NCBI GenBank assembly: GCA_016303095.1
Contig: JAEDMH010000139.1
Span: 1-5,621 of the forward strand
Length of the DNA stretch: 5,621 nucleotides
Direction of reading: 5' to 3'
Source of the DNA: Lentisphaeria bacterium
GTDB lineage: Bacteria > Verrucomicrobiota > Lentisphaeria > Oligosphaerales > Oligosphaeraceae
Shown here one piece after another: positions 1-5,609 of the stretch. The translations under genes and the position numbers were made by a program. The first letter of the stretch is position 1. The number at the start of each line of letters is the position of its first letter. Below the pieces are notes generated by a model. It had not been told where the DNA came from. It did not search any database and worked only from the letters and a program-made list of their open reading frames with translations.

Positions 1-42
1 GGGCCGACCGAAACCCCCGGCTAGCCCAAAAATCAAATCCGA

Positions 43-107
43 ACCCCGTAGGGGTGGCAGGCCAGGCCTTTGCGCCGGGGGTGAAGCGGTAGCGCAACCC
101 TCGGCGC
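43..107. repeat. Composite palindromic (REP-like) intergenic repeat
   Basis: Two hairpins lie close together. The first is ACCCC-GTA-GGGGT (43-55). The second is large: 72-82 pairs with 97-107 over 11 bp with one G.T, and its loop contains a further GCG-GTAG-CGC mini-stem (86-95). A GGCAGGCCAGGCC segment joins them. No plausible reading frame explains the structure, and no T-tract follows the second hairpin, so it is not an ordinary terminator. The form, an intergenic GC-rich palindrome next to a gene start, resembles dispersed REP-type elements. Dispersal cannot be shown from one copy. Confidence 0.5.
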
Positions 108-151
108 CTCTAGAACCTCTAGAACCTCTAGAATCTCTAGCCCCTCTAGAT
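107..151. repeat. 9-nt tandem repeat, five units (CCTCTAGAA)
   Basis: Three exact CCTCTAGAA units (107-115, 116-124, 125-133) are followed by two degenerate ones, TCTCTAGCC (134-142) and CCTCTAGAT (143-151). Each unit contains CTAG, a tetranucleotide scarce in many bacterial genomes. The array starts at the last base of the 72-107 hairpin, so the two may form one composite element. The 9-nt period equals three codons, so the minus strand reads as a Leu-Glu-rich repeat, but nothing else supports a gene there. There are no spacers, so this is not CRISPR. Confidence 0.8.
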
Positions 152-201
152 CCCGTCGCTTGCGGGGGAATTTGCTGGGGGAGAAAGGGGGAGGCCGGGC
201 A

Positions 202-209
202 TATATTAT
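202..209 (+). promoter_or_regulatory. Candidate -10 region for the glycosidase-like gene
   Basis: A short AT-rich island in GC-rich surroundings contains TATATT (202-207) and the overlapping TATTAT (204-209), the latter matching five of six bases of the sigma-70 -10 consensus. It lies about 75 nt before the ATG at 285. I see no convincing -35 at normal spacing; TTGCTG at 172-177 is too far away. The call rests on the -10 alone and is weak. Confidence 0.3.
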
Positions 210-226
210 TCCATTCCCCTCCTCCT

Positions 227-243
227 CCGCCCACGGCGGGCGG
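227..243 (+). other. GC hairpin in the leader of the 285-2600 gene
   Basis: CCGCCC (227-232) can pair with GGGCGG (238-243) around a 5-nt loop. It would lie in the 5' untranslated leader if transcription starts near 215. A pyrimidine-rich stretch follows up to the start codon. No long T-run follows, so this looks like a leader structure and not a terminator. Its role is unknown. Confidence 0.3.
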
Positions 244-284
244 CTTTCTTCCCTTCCCGGGAACACCGGTCTTTCCCCTTTTCC

Positions 285-2600
285 ATGCGTTTTCTCTTCC
301 GTCCCTTTGCCCTCTTTCTTCCCCTCCTGCTTTTCCTTGTCTGGGGTGCGGGGACGCTGTCTGCCTGGGAATTGGAGCTGGCCCCCTTGGAGAAAAGCTG
401 CGTCCCCTCGGGGGACGGGGAGACCCGGGTTCTCTTTCATCCCCGGGGCGGGGTGCTGGAGTTTTCCACTCGCTTCCGGGAGGAGGGATCCCGCCGGGCC
501 TGCTGGGACATCCCCCTCTCCGCAAATCTCAGCCGTTGCGCCGGGGTGCGTCTCCGTTTTCGGGCCATCCAGGGGGATTTGGCCAGCCAGATCAATGTGT
601 ATTTCCGGGCAAACGGCACCTGGTATCAGGCCACTTTGACCCCACGCACCTATGGACTCTGGGAGGAGCAGGTCTTGTCCAAGGCCTCCTTTCTGCCGGA
701 GGGAAAGGATTTCCCCTCGTGGCGCGCCTGCGACACCCTCCGCATCGCCGCCTGGAAGGGCGGCACGGGAAACTTCTCTCTCCAAGTGGCCTCCCTGGAA
801 TTTTTGGAGGCCAATGTGCCCGTGGCGCTGGTGCGGGGAGGATTGTCCCGGGAAGTGACTCCGGAGCGATGCCGGGAAGCCCTGCGGTATAGCCAGAATC
901 TGGGGGAGAGCCTGGTGCGGGGTGGGCTCTATCCCGCCGTGGTGGACGAGGCGGATTTGACGTTGTCCGCTTTGCGGCAGATTCGGTGTGTCCTGCTGCC
1001 TGCGGGGGAGCATTTGGGGGAGAATGGGGTGAACACCCTGTGTGCCTTTCTCCGCCAGGGAGGCAGGATGGGGGCGTTCTATCTTCTTCCGCCTCGTCTG
1101 GCCAACGTGATGCAATTGCCGGCAGGGAAATTTCAGAAAGCGGAGAGCCTGGGAGGCATTAGCGGGTTATGCACCCAGGGGGGCGCCTCCTTCCGTCAGA
1201 GTTGTCCTGCCATCCTTGCCGTGGGGGTGGGCAAGGAGGGGGGGCTGAAGAGCCGGGCCTGGTGGATGGATGCCGCAGGCAGGAAGACTCCCTGGCCCGC
1301 CATCGTCCAATGCCCCTCCGGGTTCTGGATGACCTATGTCTATCTCCGGCAGGACGAGGAACGGGCCATCCCCGTGCTGGCCGCCTTCCTGGAGGATCAT
1401 GTCCCTGGATGCCGGAAGATCGGGGGGGAGACTCTGCTGCGTCAAGCTCGCTTTGCCTTGGCCAATGGAGGCCCGGGCGAGCATAAGGCCGCCCGGAAGG
1501 CCCTGGCCCGGGCGGAACAAGCCTCCGACTATCCGGGATTGATGGCGGCCCTCGCCCATTTTGAGGATGCCTTGGCCAATGAGGCGATGCCTGCAGGAGA
1601 GGCCTCCCTGGCGGGAGCCCAGGAACTCCGGGGAGCCTGGATGCGTTCCTCCACCGGCTTTCCCCAGCAGGGCTGGGGCGGCGCCCTGCGCACCCTGAAG
1701 CTGGCCCGCTTCAATGCGGTCTTCCCCCATTTCCTCTCCCCCTATGCCACCGCCTGGCCTTCTTCTTATGCCCAACGGCGGCTGGACGGAGGCGGGGAGA
1801 GCGCCGTGGGGGAGTGTCTTGCCCAGGCGGAGCATCTGAAGATCCAGGTTCATGGATGGGCGCAAATCCTCAATCTCTCCGACGCCCCCAAAGAATTTCG
1901 GGATCGCATGGCCCGGGAAGGGCGGCTCCAGCGGAAATCCACCGGGGAGACCGTGCCCTGGCTCTGCCCCACCCAGCGGGAAAACCGCCTTCTCCTGGCG
2001 AATCTGGTGGCGGAACTGGCCCGAAAATACCCTCTCCAGGGGATTCAGCTGGATATGGTGCGGTATGAGGGAAGCCAGTGCTGCACCTGCCCCCGCTGCC
2101 AGGCGGCGTTTCAGCAATTTCTGGGGAAACCCCTGAAAAACTGGCCAGAATGCCTGCAGAATCCGGGAGAGGTGCGGGAGACCTGGGAACGATTCCGTTG
2201 CCGGCAAATCACCCAGCTGGTCCAGGAACTGGCCCAGGCCGCCCGACGCAGCCGCCCTCGCATCCAGGTCTCTGCCGCCGTCTATCCCGATGGGGAAAAC
2301 GCGCGACGCAGCGTGGGCCAGGAATGGAAGCGATGGCTCCAGGAAGGCATGGTGGATTTCCTCTGCCCCATGGACTACCGCTCCTCCTCCGCCCTCCTCC
2401 AGGGGGATCTGGCGCGACAGCGGGAGGCGACAGGCTCCCAGGCCTCCCTGCTCCTCCCCGGCCTGGGGGTGACCCCCAACCAACTCTCTCGCCAGGAAAC
2501 CCTGCGTCAAATCCAGGCCGTGCGCTCCGCAGGCATGGGAGGATTCGTCATCTTCGAATGGACGCCTCAGGTGGCTGCCCAGTGGCAGGACAATCCCTGA
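285..2600 (+). CDS. Secreted GHL10/DUF187-like glycoside hydrolase, multidomain
   Basis: Probable exported glycosidase of 771 residues. Residues 1-27 form a Sec signal peptide: a basic MRFLFRPF start, a Leu/Phe-rich core and a likely cut after TLSA-27. Residues about 28-175 look like a beta-sandwich, possibly carbohydrate-binding. Residues about 178-376 resemble the GATase-like domain of beta-galactosidase-type enzymes, with VLLPAGEHL (236-244) and a following FLRQGG. A helical linker runs from about 380 to 440. The C-terminal part (about 446-771) has GHL10/DUF187 barrel features: ELRGAWM, FNAVFPHF, VHGW (522-525), GIQLDMVRY with acidic D590, a Cys cluster CCTCPRC (599-605), PMDY (695-698) and FEWT (757-760). 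GHL10 relatives include E. coli DigH, which acts on peptidoglycan glycan strands; the substrate here is unknown. D590 and E758 are candidate catalytic residues by position only. The start is chosen for the signal peptide; no Shine-Dalgarno precedes it, only a pyrimidine run. No neighbour shares its function. Confidence 0.85.
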   Translation: MRFLFRPFALFLPLLLFLVWGAGTLSAWELELAPLEKSCVPSGDGETRVLFHPRGGVLEFSTRFREEGSRRACWDIPLSANLSRCAGVRLRFRAIQGDLASQINVYFRANGTWYQATLTPRTYGLWEEQVLSKASFLPEGKDFPSWRACDTLRIAAWKGGTGNFSLQVASLEFLEANVPVALVRGGLSREVTPERCREALRYSQNLGESLVRGGLYPAVVDEADLTLSALRQIRCVLLPAGEHLGENGVNTLCAFLRQGGRMGAFYLLPPRLANVMQLPAGKFQKAESLGGISGLCTQGGASFRQSCPAILAVGVGKEGGLKSRAWWMDAAGRKTPWPAIVQCPSGFWMTYVYLRQDEERAIPVLAAFLEDHVPGCRKIGGETLLRQARFALANGGPGEHKAARKALARAEQASDYPGLMAALAHFEDALANEAMPAGEASLAGAQELRGAWMRSSTGFPQQGWGGALRTLKLARFNAVFPHFLSPYATAWPSSYAQRRLDGGGESAVGECLAQAEHLKIQVHGWAQILNLSDAPKEFRDRMAREGRLQRKSTGETVPWLCPTQRENRLLLANLVAELARKYPLQGIQLDMVRYEGSQCCTCPRCQAAFQQFLGKPLKNWPECLQNPGEVRETWERFRCRQITQLVQELAQAARRSRPRIQVSAAVYPDGENARRSVGQEWKRWLQEGMVDFLCPMDYRSSSALLQGDLARQREATGSQASLLLPGLGVTPNQLSRQETLRQIQAVRSAGMGGFVIFEWTPQVAAQWQDNP

Positions 2601-2679
2601 GGCCCCGCTGCAAGAAAGACGGGGAGGGGGGGGACGGGACAAAAGAGGACATTTTTGGAGAATTTTCCGGGGGGGCATC
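2601..2679 (+). other. Gap after glycosidase gene: weak hairpin and G-tracts
   Basis: No gene is seen. CCCCG (2603-2607) can pair with CGGGG (2620-2624), but no T-tract follows, so this is at best a poor terminator. Four G-tracts in 2621-2638, including an 8-G run at 2626-2633, could form a G-quadruplex, and a 7-G run lies at 2669-2675. How transcription of the upstream gene ends is unclear, and read-through into the tRNA is possible. Confidence 0.35.
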
Positions 2680-2707
2680 TTGCAAAGCGGAGAGGGCGTG
2701 ATACATT
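2680..2707 (+). promoter_or_regulatory. Candidate sigma-70 promoter for tRNA-His
   Basis: TTGCAA (2680-2685, four of six -35 bases) and TACATT (2702-2707, four of six -10 bases) are 16 nt apart, and a TGn extension (2699-2701) precedes the -10. The GC-rich segment GGCGCC (2709-2714) lies directly downstream; GC-rich discriminators are typical of stable-RNA promoters under stringent control. Initiation near 2714 would leave a leader of about 9 nt before the tRNA, which is normal. Confidence 0.5.
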
Positions 2708-2722
2708 AGGCGCCGTTTCTGT

Positions 2723-2799
2723 GCTCCTCATAGCTCAGTCGATAGAGCGCCTGGTTGTGGCCCAGGAGGTCACCAGTTTGAGCCTGGTTGAGGAGCCCA
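2723..2799 (+). tRNA. tRNA-His (anticodon GTG)
   Basis: A complete cloverleaf can be drawn by hand. The acceptor stem is 2724-2730 with 2789-2795 (7 bp, all Watson-Crick), with the extra G-1 at 2723 facing discriminator C73 at 2796, the hallmark of bacterial tRNA-His recognised by HisRS. The D stem is GCTC/GAGC (2733-2736, 2745-2748). The anticodon stem is 2750-2754 with 2762-2766, and GTG lies at 2757-2759. The variable region is AGGTC, and the T stem is 2772-2776 with 2784-2788. CCA is encoded (2797-2799). The D loop reads AGTCGATA and the T loop TTTGAGC, so position 19 is A and position 56 is U, replacing the near-universal G19-C56 pair with a compatible A-U pair. All stems are intact, so I expect a working gene. 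A T6 run (2801-2806) follows at once and may help end the transcript. Confidence 0.96.
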
Positions 2800-2807
2800 A
2801 TTTTTTC

Positions 2808-2990
2808 CTGTGAATGCTCCGGCTTTTCGGTGTGTCACAGAGTTTTCCGTTACCTCACGACAAGGGTGATCACTCCTGAGTCAGCGGGCAGACGAGTCGG
2901 AAAGAGAGCGATGTGCGCCGTGCTCAATTTAGGCGCCATCCAGAGCCCGCATTTCTCGGCATGTGGCCGGGGAAGGCGGGCTTTTTGTTT
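2808..2990 (+). ncRNA. Candidate structured RNA or leader ending at a terminator
   Basis: No open frame of note lies in this stretch, but nearly all of it folds into abutting hairpins. H1 is 2808-2840 (CTGTGA with TCACAG, plus an inner CCG/CGG stem). H2 is closed by TTTCCG (2844-2849) with CGGAAA (2898-2903), and encloses ACTC/GAGT (2872-2875, 2894-2897) stacked on CTG/CAG (2876-2878, 2889-2891). H3 is GATG(T)GCGCC (2910-2919) with GGCGCCATC (2932-2940). H4 is the terminator stem starting at 2942. It matches no riboswitch class or housekeeping RNA that I recognise. It could be an independent small RNA, a 3' extension of the tRNA-His transcript, or a leader controlling the regulator gene at 3124. 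No clear own promoter is visible. The folds were paired by eye, without energy calculation. Confidence 0.4.
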
Positions 2991-2991
2991 T
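2942..2991 (+). terminator. Strong intrinsic terminator
   Basis: A long hairpin pairs 2942-2950 with 2976-2984 and, after one A/G mismatch (2951/2975), 2952-2960 with 2966-2974, with an ATGTG loop (2961-2965). The outer GC-rich arm is AGCCCGC/GCGGGCT. The T-rich tail TTTTTGTTTT runs to 2991. This is the clearest terminator in the window. It would end a transcript from the tRNA-His/structured-RNA region and separates it from the regulator gene, whose start lies about 130 nt further on. Confidence 0.85.
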
Positions 2992-3014
2992 CCGGGTATC
3001 CCCCTCGCTCCCTC

Positions 3015-3037
3015 TCCCCCTGGATTTTTCTGGGGGA
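3015..3037 (+). other. Hairpin upstream of the regulator gene
   Basis: TCCCCC (3015-3020) pairs with GGGGGA (3032-3037), with a T/T mismatch and a short inner GGA/TTC stem around a TTT loop. It lies between the terminator and the regulator start. It is not followed by a T-tract, so it is more likely a leader structure than a terminator. Whether it is transcribed depends on an unidentified promoter. Confidence 0.3.
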
Positions 3038-3053
3038 TGGACTGAACTGGTGT

Positions 3054-3066
3054 CCAGGAATCCTGG
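3054..3066. promoter_or_regulatory. Perfect inverted repeat, possible operator
   Basis: CCAGGA-A-TCCTGG is a perfect 13-nt inverted repeat with a single central base, 57 nt upstream of the regulator start. The odd, compact symmetry suits a dimeric DNA-binding protein, though a small RNA hairpin is not excluded. The downstream protein has no visible DNA-binding domain, so any binder would be encoded elsewhere. No -35/-10 pair is clear nearby. Confidence 0.3.
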
Positions 3067-3110
3067 TTCGGCACGCAGGCGGAGGGGGGGAAGTCGAAGA
3101 GTCCGTTACG

Positions 3111-3117
3111 GGAGGAG
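3111..3117 (+). promoter_or_regulatory. Shine-Dalgarno of the regulator gene
   Basis: GGAGGAG ends 6 nt before the ATG at 3124. This is a near-ideal ribosome-binding site and fixes the start. It contrasts with the 285 gene, which lacks one. Confidence 0.85.
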
Positions 3118-3123
3118 TTCATC

Positions 3124-3393
3124 ATGTCCGAGGAAAATCGTCGTGTTGCCGTCATCGCCATCTGGGTGGAGGCCCGGGAGAGCGTGGCGGAAGTGAACCG
3201 TCTTCTTTCCGGGTACCAGGAGTTGGTGCGAGGACGGATGGGGCTTCCCTTCCGGGAGTTTTCCGCCAGCCTCATCTCCCTGATTCTGGAGGGGACCACG
3301 GACCAGCTGGGAGCCCTCTCCGGCAAGCTGGGCATGCTTCCGGGAGTGACGGCGAAGATTCTTTTTCTGACTCGACAAAACCCTACCCGTTAA
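3124..3393 (+). CDS. TM1266-family iron-only hydrogenase system regulator
   Basis: An 89-residue cytosolic protein, matching the usual length of the TM1266 family (putative iron-only hydrogenase system regulator). The family has a ferredoxin-like, ACT/NikR-C-terminal-like fold. Recognised features are an N-terminal strand RVAVIAIWVE (7-16), a helix with VAEVNRLLSGYQ (21-32), the family motif RMGLPFREF (38-46), the strand SLILEG (52-57) and the highly characteristic TTDQLGALSGKLGMLPGV (58-75). No helix-turn-helix or ribbon-helix-helix is present, so despite the family name it may act by ligand or protein binding instead of binding DNA. Homologues typically sit beside the [FeFe]-hydrogenase maturation genes hydE, hydF and hydG; none is in this window. 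The start is set by GGAGGAG at 3111. A receptor gene follows after 80 nt on the same strand. The family call is from recalled motifs; the effector is unknown. Confidence 0.88.
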   Translation: MSEENRRVAVIAIWVEARESVAEVNRLLSGYQELVRGRMGLPFREFSASLISLILEGTTDQLGALSGKLGMLPGVTAKILFLTRQNPTR

Positions 3394-3460
3394 ACAGCGC
3401 TCCGCCTTCTTGGGTTTTCTTTTTCCTGTGGGAAGAGGAAACGGCATGAGGCGGGGGCGC

Positions 3461-3466
3461 AGGAGA
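3461..3466 (+). promoter_or_regulatory. Shine-Dalgarno of the TonB receptor gene
   Basis: AGGAGA ends 7 nt before the ATG at 3474 and supports that start, as does the signal peptide that follows it. Just upstream, TTTCCT (3422-3427) can pair with AGGAAA (3436-3441). Only a short T-run lies nearby and it precedes the stem, so I do not call a terminator between the regulator and receptor genes. Confidence 0.8.
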
Positions 3467-3473
3467 ACCCAAG

Positions 3474-5609
3474 ATGAAACGCAAGACTCTGCTCAGCCTC
3501 GCCTTGATGATGCTGTCTCTTCCCCTCCTGGCCCAGGAGACGCCGGAAGCCGTCCTCCCCGCTCCGCCTCTGCCGTCAGACGCGGAAGTGGCTGTGGTGC
3601 TGGAGCCCGTGGTGGTGACCGCCCGAGGCATCCCCCGCCCCGTCTCCCAGACCCCCGGAGGAATCTCCCTGATGGAGGCGGATTCCCTCTGGAAAGTCCA
3701 GCCTCTCTCCCTCTCCGACGCCACCGCCCGACTCCCCGGGGTCTCCGTTTCCCGGGATGGACGCTGGGGGGGCGAGGTGAATGTGCGGGGACTGGATCGG
3801 GGACGCCTGGTCTTCCTGCTGGATGGACAGCGTATCATCACCGCCACGGACGTAGCCGCCCAGTTCGGTCTGATTCTCCCCATGGAGGTGGAACGGGTGG
3901 AAGTGCTGAAGGGACCCATCAGCCAGCTCTACGGCAGCGGCTCCATGGGCGGTGTGGTGAATGTCATCACCAAGGGGGCCACCTTCACCGAGGAGCCTCA
4001 GGTGCATGGCGGCACCACGGTCTCCGGCTCCTCCAACGGGGAAGGATATGCCGTCCATGCCTGGACTTCTTACTCCCGGGAGGATTTCTGGGGCTATCTC
4101 TCCGGGGGCATGCGCAGCGCAGACTCCTATGAGGACGGGGCTCATGACCAGGTCAAGAACAGCTTCTTCGAGGATGCCCAAAGCACCCTGAAACTGGGGT
4201 ATCGCTGGACTTCCGACAACGTGACCGAGTTCAAATACAGCCGGTATCGGGCCAAGGACGTGGGCATTCCCGGGGCCTCCAATCTCCCCGCCATCTCCCA
4301 GCGGGTGGTCTATCCCCGCACCACCCTGGAAGACTTCGCCTTGAAGCACACTTATCAGCCCGAGGGGGACATCTGGAAGAAGTCCACCTGGGAAGTGGGC
4401 TTTGGCATCATTGAGCGCCATGTGCGCATCGACCGCTTCAACAAGGTGGCCGCCGGCGCCCAGCAGGTGCTGGTGGCCCCCAACGCCACCCACCGTACCC
4501 TCTCCGCCCGGCAGGAAAACCACTGGGAACTGGCGGAGGGACACGCCCTGACCCTGGGCATGGATTTCTGGCGCTGGAGCTATACGGGAAGCCGCCTCAA
4601 GAAGGTGATTCATCCCGTGAAGGGACCCCTCTCCGCCTGGGATGACCCCCTCTCCGATTCCGTCCAAAACAATCTGGGCGCCTTCGTGGAATATGATTGG
4701 AACCTCGCTCCCCAATGGACCTTGAACGGCGGCCTCCGGGCCGACCGGAACTGGTCCCGCAGCGACGCTCTCTACGATACCAATATCCTCACCGGAAAGC
4801 ACTCCCTCCTCCGGAAGCGCCAGAAGGCGGACGACTGGGCTTGGAGCGGACATCTGGGCCTGACCTGGGATTTCGCTCCCGATTGGTCCATGACCCTCCT
4901 GGGCGCCCGGGGATATCGCACCGCCGACCTGATGGACCGCTACAAGTACATCCAGCTGAATGCCACGGCAGGCACCGCCACCTGGGGCGATCCCGCCCTG
5001 GATCCCGAAGTCTCCTGGTATGCGGAATACGGCCTCCACTACGTGGGAGAAAAGGCCCGGGCCAATCTCTCCCTCTTCTATCACCAGCTCCATGACCTCA
5101 TCGAAGCGAAGGCCTACGGAGAAGCCGTCACCATCGGCGGGAAGGACTACTACAACGAACGGATGTCCAATGTCTCCCGGGCGGTGCTGAAAGGCGTGGA
5201 AGTGGAAGGCGAGGTGAAACTGAATGCCCTCCTGACCGCCTATGCCTCCTTCGCCTGGATGGAAGGCACCAACGAAAGCGAGGATACCTATCTCCGGTAT
5301 GTGCCCCCCGCCAATGGTCTGGTGGGACTGCGAGCTCAGTGGGAGAATGGCCTCTGGCTGGAGGCGGAGGGACAGGCCGCCGCTGGCCAGCGCCATACGC
5401 CGCCTACGGTGGAACACTCCCGCCGCTGGGCTACCCTGAATCTCCGGGGAGGATACGCCTTCAAGCTCTGGGAAATGGATTGCGCCATCACGCTGGCGGC
5501 GGAGAATCTCTTCAATACCCAGTACACCAACTATCTCTCCACCACTCGGAATCTTCCCTATCAGGAACCGGGCCGGAACTTCACCCTCGCCTTCACGACC
5601 CGCTTCTAA
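3474..5609 (+). CDS. TonB-dependent outer-membrane receptor
   Basis: A complete 711-residue receptor that imports a scarce ligand across the outer membrane with TonB/ExbBD energy. Residues 1-20 are a Sec signal peptide (MKRKT, Leu/Met-rich core, likely cut after LLA-20). A Pro/Ala-rich linker leads to the TonB box EPVVVTAR (44-51). The plug spans about 52-168, with LPGVSVS (87-93), NVRGLDRGR (103-111), FLLDGQR (114-120), VERVEVLKGP (139-148) and LYGSGSMGGVVNVIT (152-166). The rest is a beta-barrel with many aromatic-rich alternating strands, ending FTLAFTTRF with the terminal Phe expected for Bam-mediated assembly. GYRTADLMDRY (480-490) and GDPALDPE (505-512) resemble the FRAP and NPNL boxes of heme/hemoglobin receptors, but the usual intervening His is absent, so heme is not secure; cobalamin, siderophores and other metal chelates remain open. 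It probably shares a transcript with the regulator 80 nt upstream. The window ends before any terminator. Confidence 0.95.
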   Translation: MKRKTLLSLALMMLSLPLLAQETPEAVLPAPPLPSDAEVAVVLEPVVVTARGIPRPVSQTPGGISLMEADSLWKVQPLSLSDATARLPGVSVSRDGRWGGEVNVRGLDRGRLVFLLDGQRIITATDVAAQFGLILPMEVERVEVLKGPISQLYGSGSMGGVVNVITKGATFTEEPQVHGGTTVSGSSNGEGYAVHAWTSYSREDFWGYLSGGMRSADSYEDGAHDQVKNSFFEDAQSTLKLGYRWTSDNVTEFKYSRYRAKDVGIPGASNLPAISQRVVYPRTTLEDFALKHTYQPEGDIWKKSTWEVGFGIIERHVRIDRFNKVAAGAQQVLVAPNATHRTLSARQENHWELAEGHALTLGMDFWRWSYTGSRLKKVIHPVKGPLSAWDDPLSDSVQNNLGAFVEYDWNLAPQWTLNGGLRADRNWSRSDALYDTNILTGKHSLLRKRQKADDWAWSGHLGLTWDFAPDWSMTLLGARGYRTADLMDRYKYIQLNATAGTATWGDPALDPEVSWYAEYGLHYVGEKARANLSLFYHQLHDLIEAKAYGEAVTIGGKDYYNERMSNVSRAVLKGVEVEGEVKLNALLTAYASFAWMEGTNESEDTYLRYVPPANGLVGLRAQWENGLWLEAEGQAAAGQRHTPPTVEHSRRWATLNLRGGYAFKLWEMDCAITLAAENLFNTQYTNYLSTTRNLPYQEPGRNFTLAFTTRF

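Noticed and set aside
1..24. C-terminal tail of an upstream gene ending in TAG at 22-24
   Set aside because: Only seven codons are visible before the stop and nothing identifies them as coding; the stop also coincides with a GGCTAGCC palindrome.
107..151. CRISPR array
   Set aside because: The 9-nt units are directly adjacent with no spacers and are far shorter than CRISPR repeats; no cas gene is nearby.
33..1115. Long minus-strand open frame of 360 codons
   Set aside because: It crosses the palindromic and tandem repeats and the first third of the signal-peptide-bearing + strand gene. Its translation is low-complexity and matches no family I know; it is a shadow of GC-rich coding sequence.
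1167..2678. Minus-strand open frame of 503 codons opposite the glycosidase-like gene
   Set aside because: The + strand carries recognisable GHL10-type motifs throughout. The antisense reading is Gly/Pro/His-rich without motifs, as expected opposite high-GC genes.
2866..2873. GTGATCAC palindrome as an operator
   Set aside because: An 8-nt palindrome is short, and parts of it are used by better stems in the predicted RNA fold, so a separate site is not supported.
2852..2895. Guanidine-II (mini-ykkC) riboswitch, because ACGA occurs at 2857-2860 shifted context and again at 2892-2895
   Set aside because: That class needs ACGR as the loop of two short stems closed by immediate complementary flanks. 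The flanks here do not pair that way.
2841..3123. Cobalamin riboswitch upstream of a receptor-containing unit
   Set aside because: I looked for the conserved B12-box sequence and the other core elements and did not find them.
3576..5417. Minus-strand open frame of 613 codons opposite the receptor gene
   Set aside because: The + strand is a complete TonB-dependent receptor with plug and barrel signatures. The antisense product is Gly-rich and lacks any recognisable domain.
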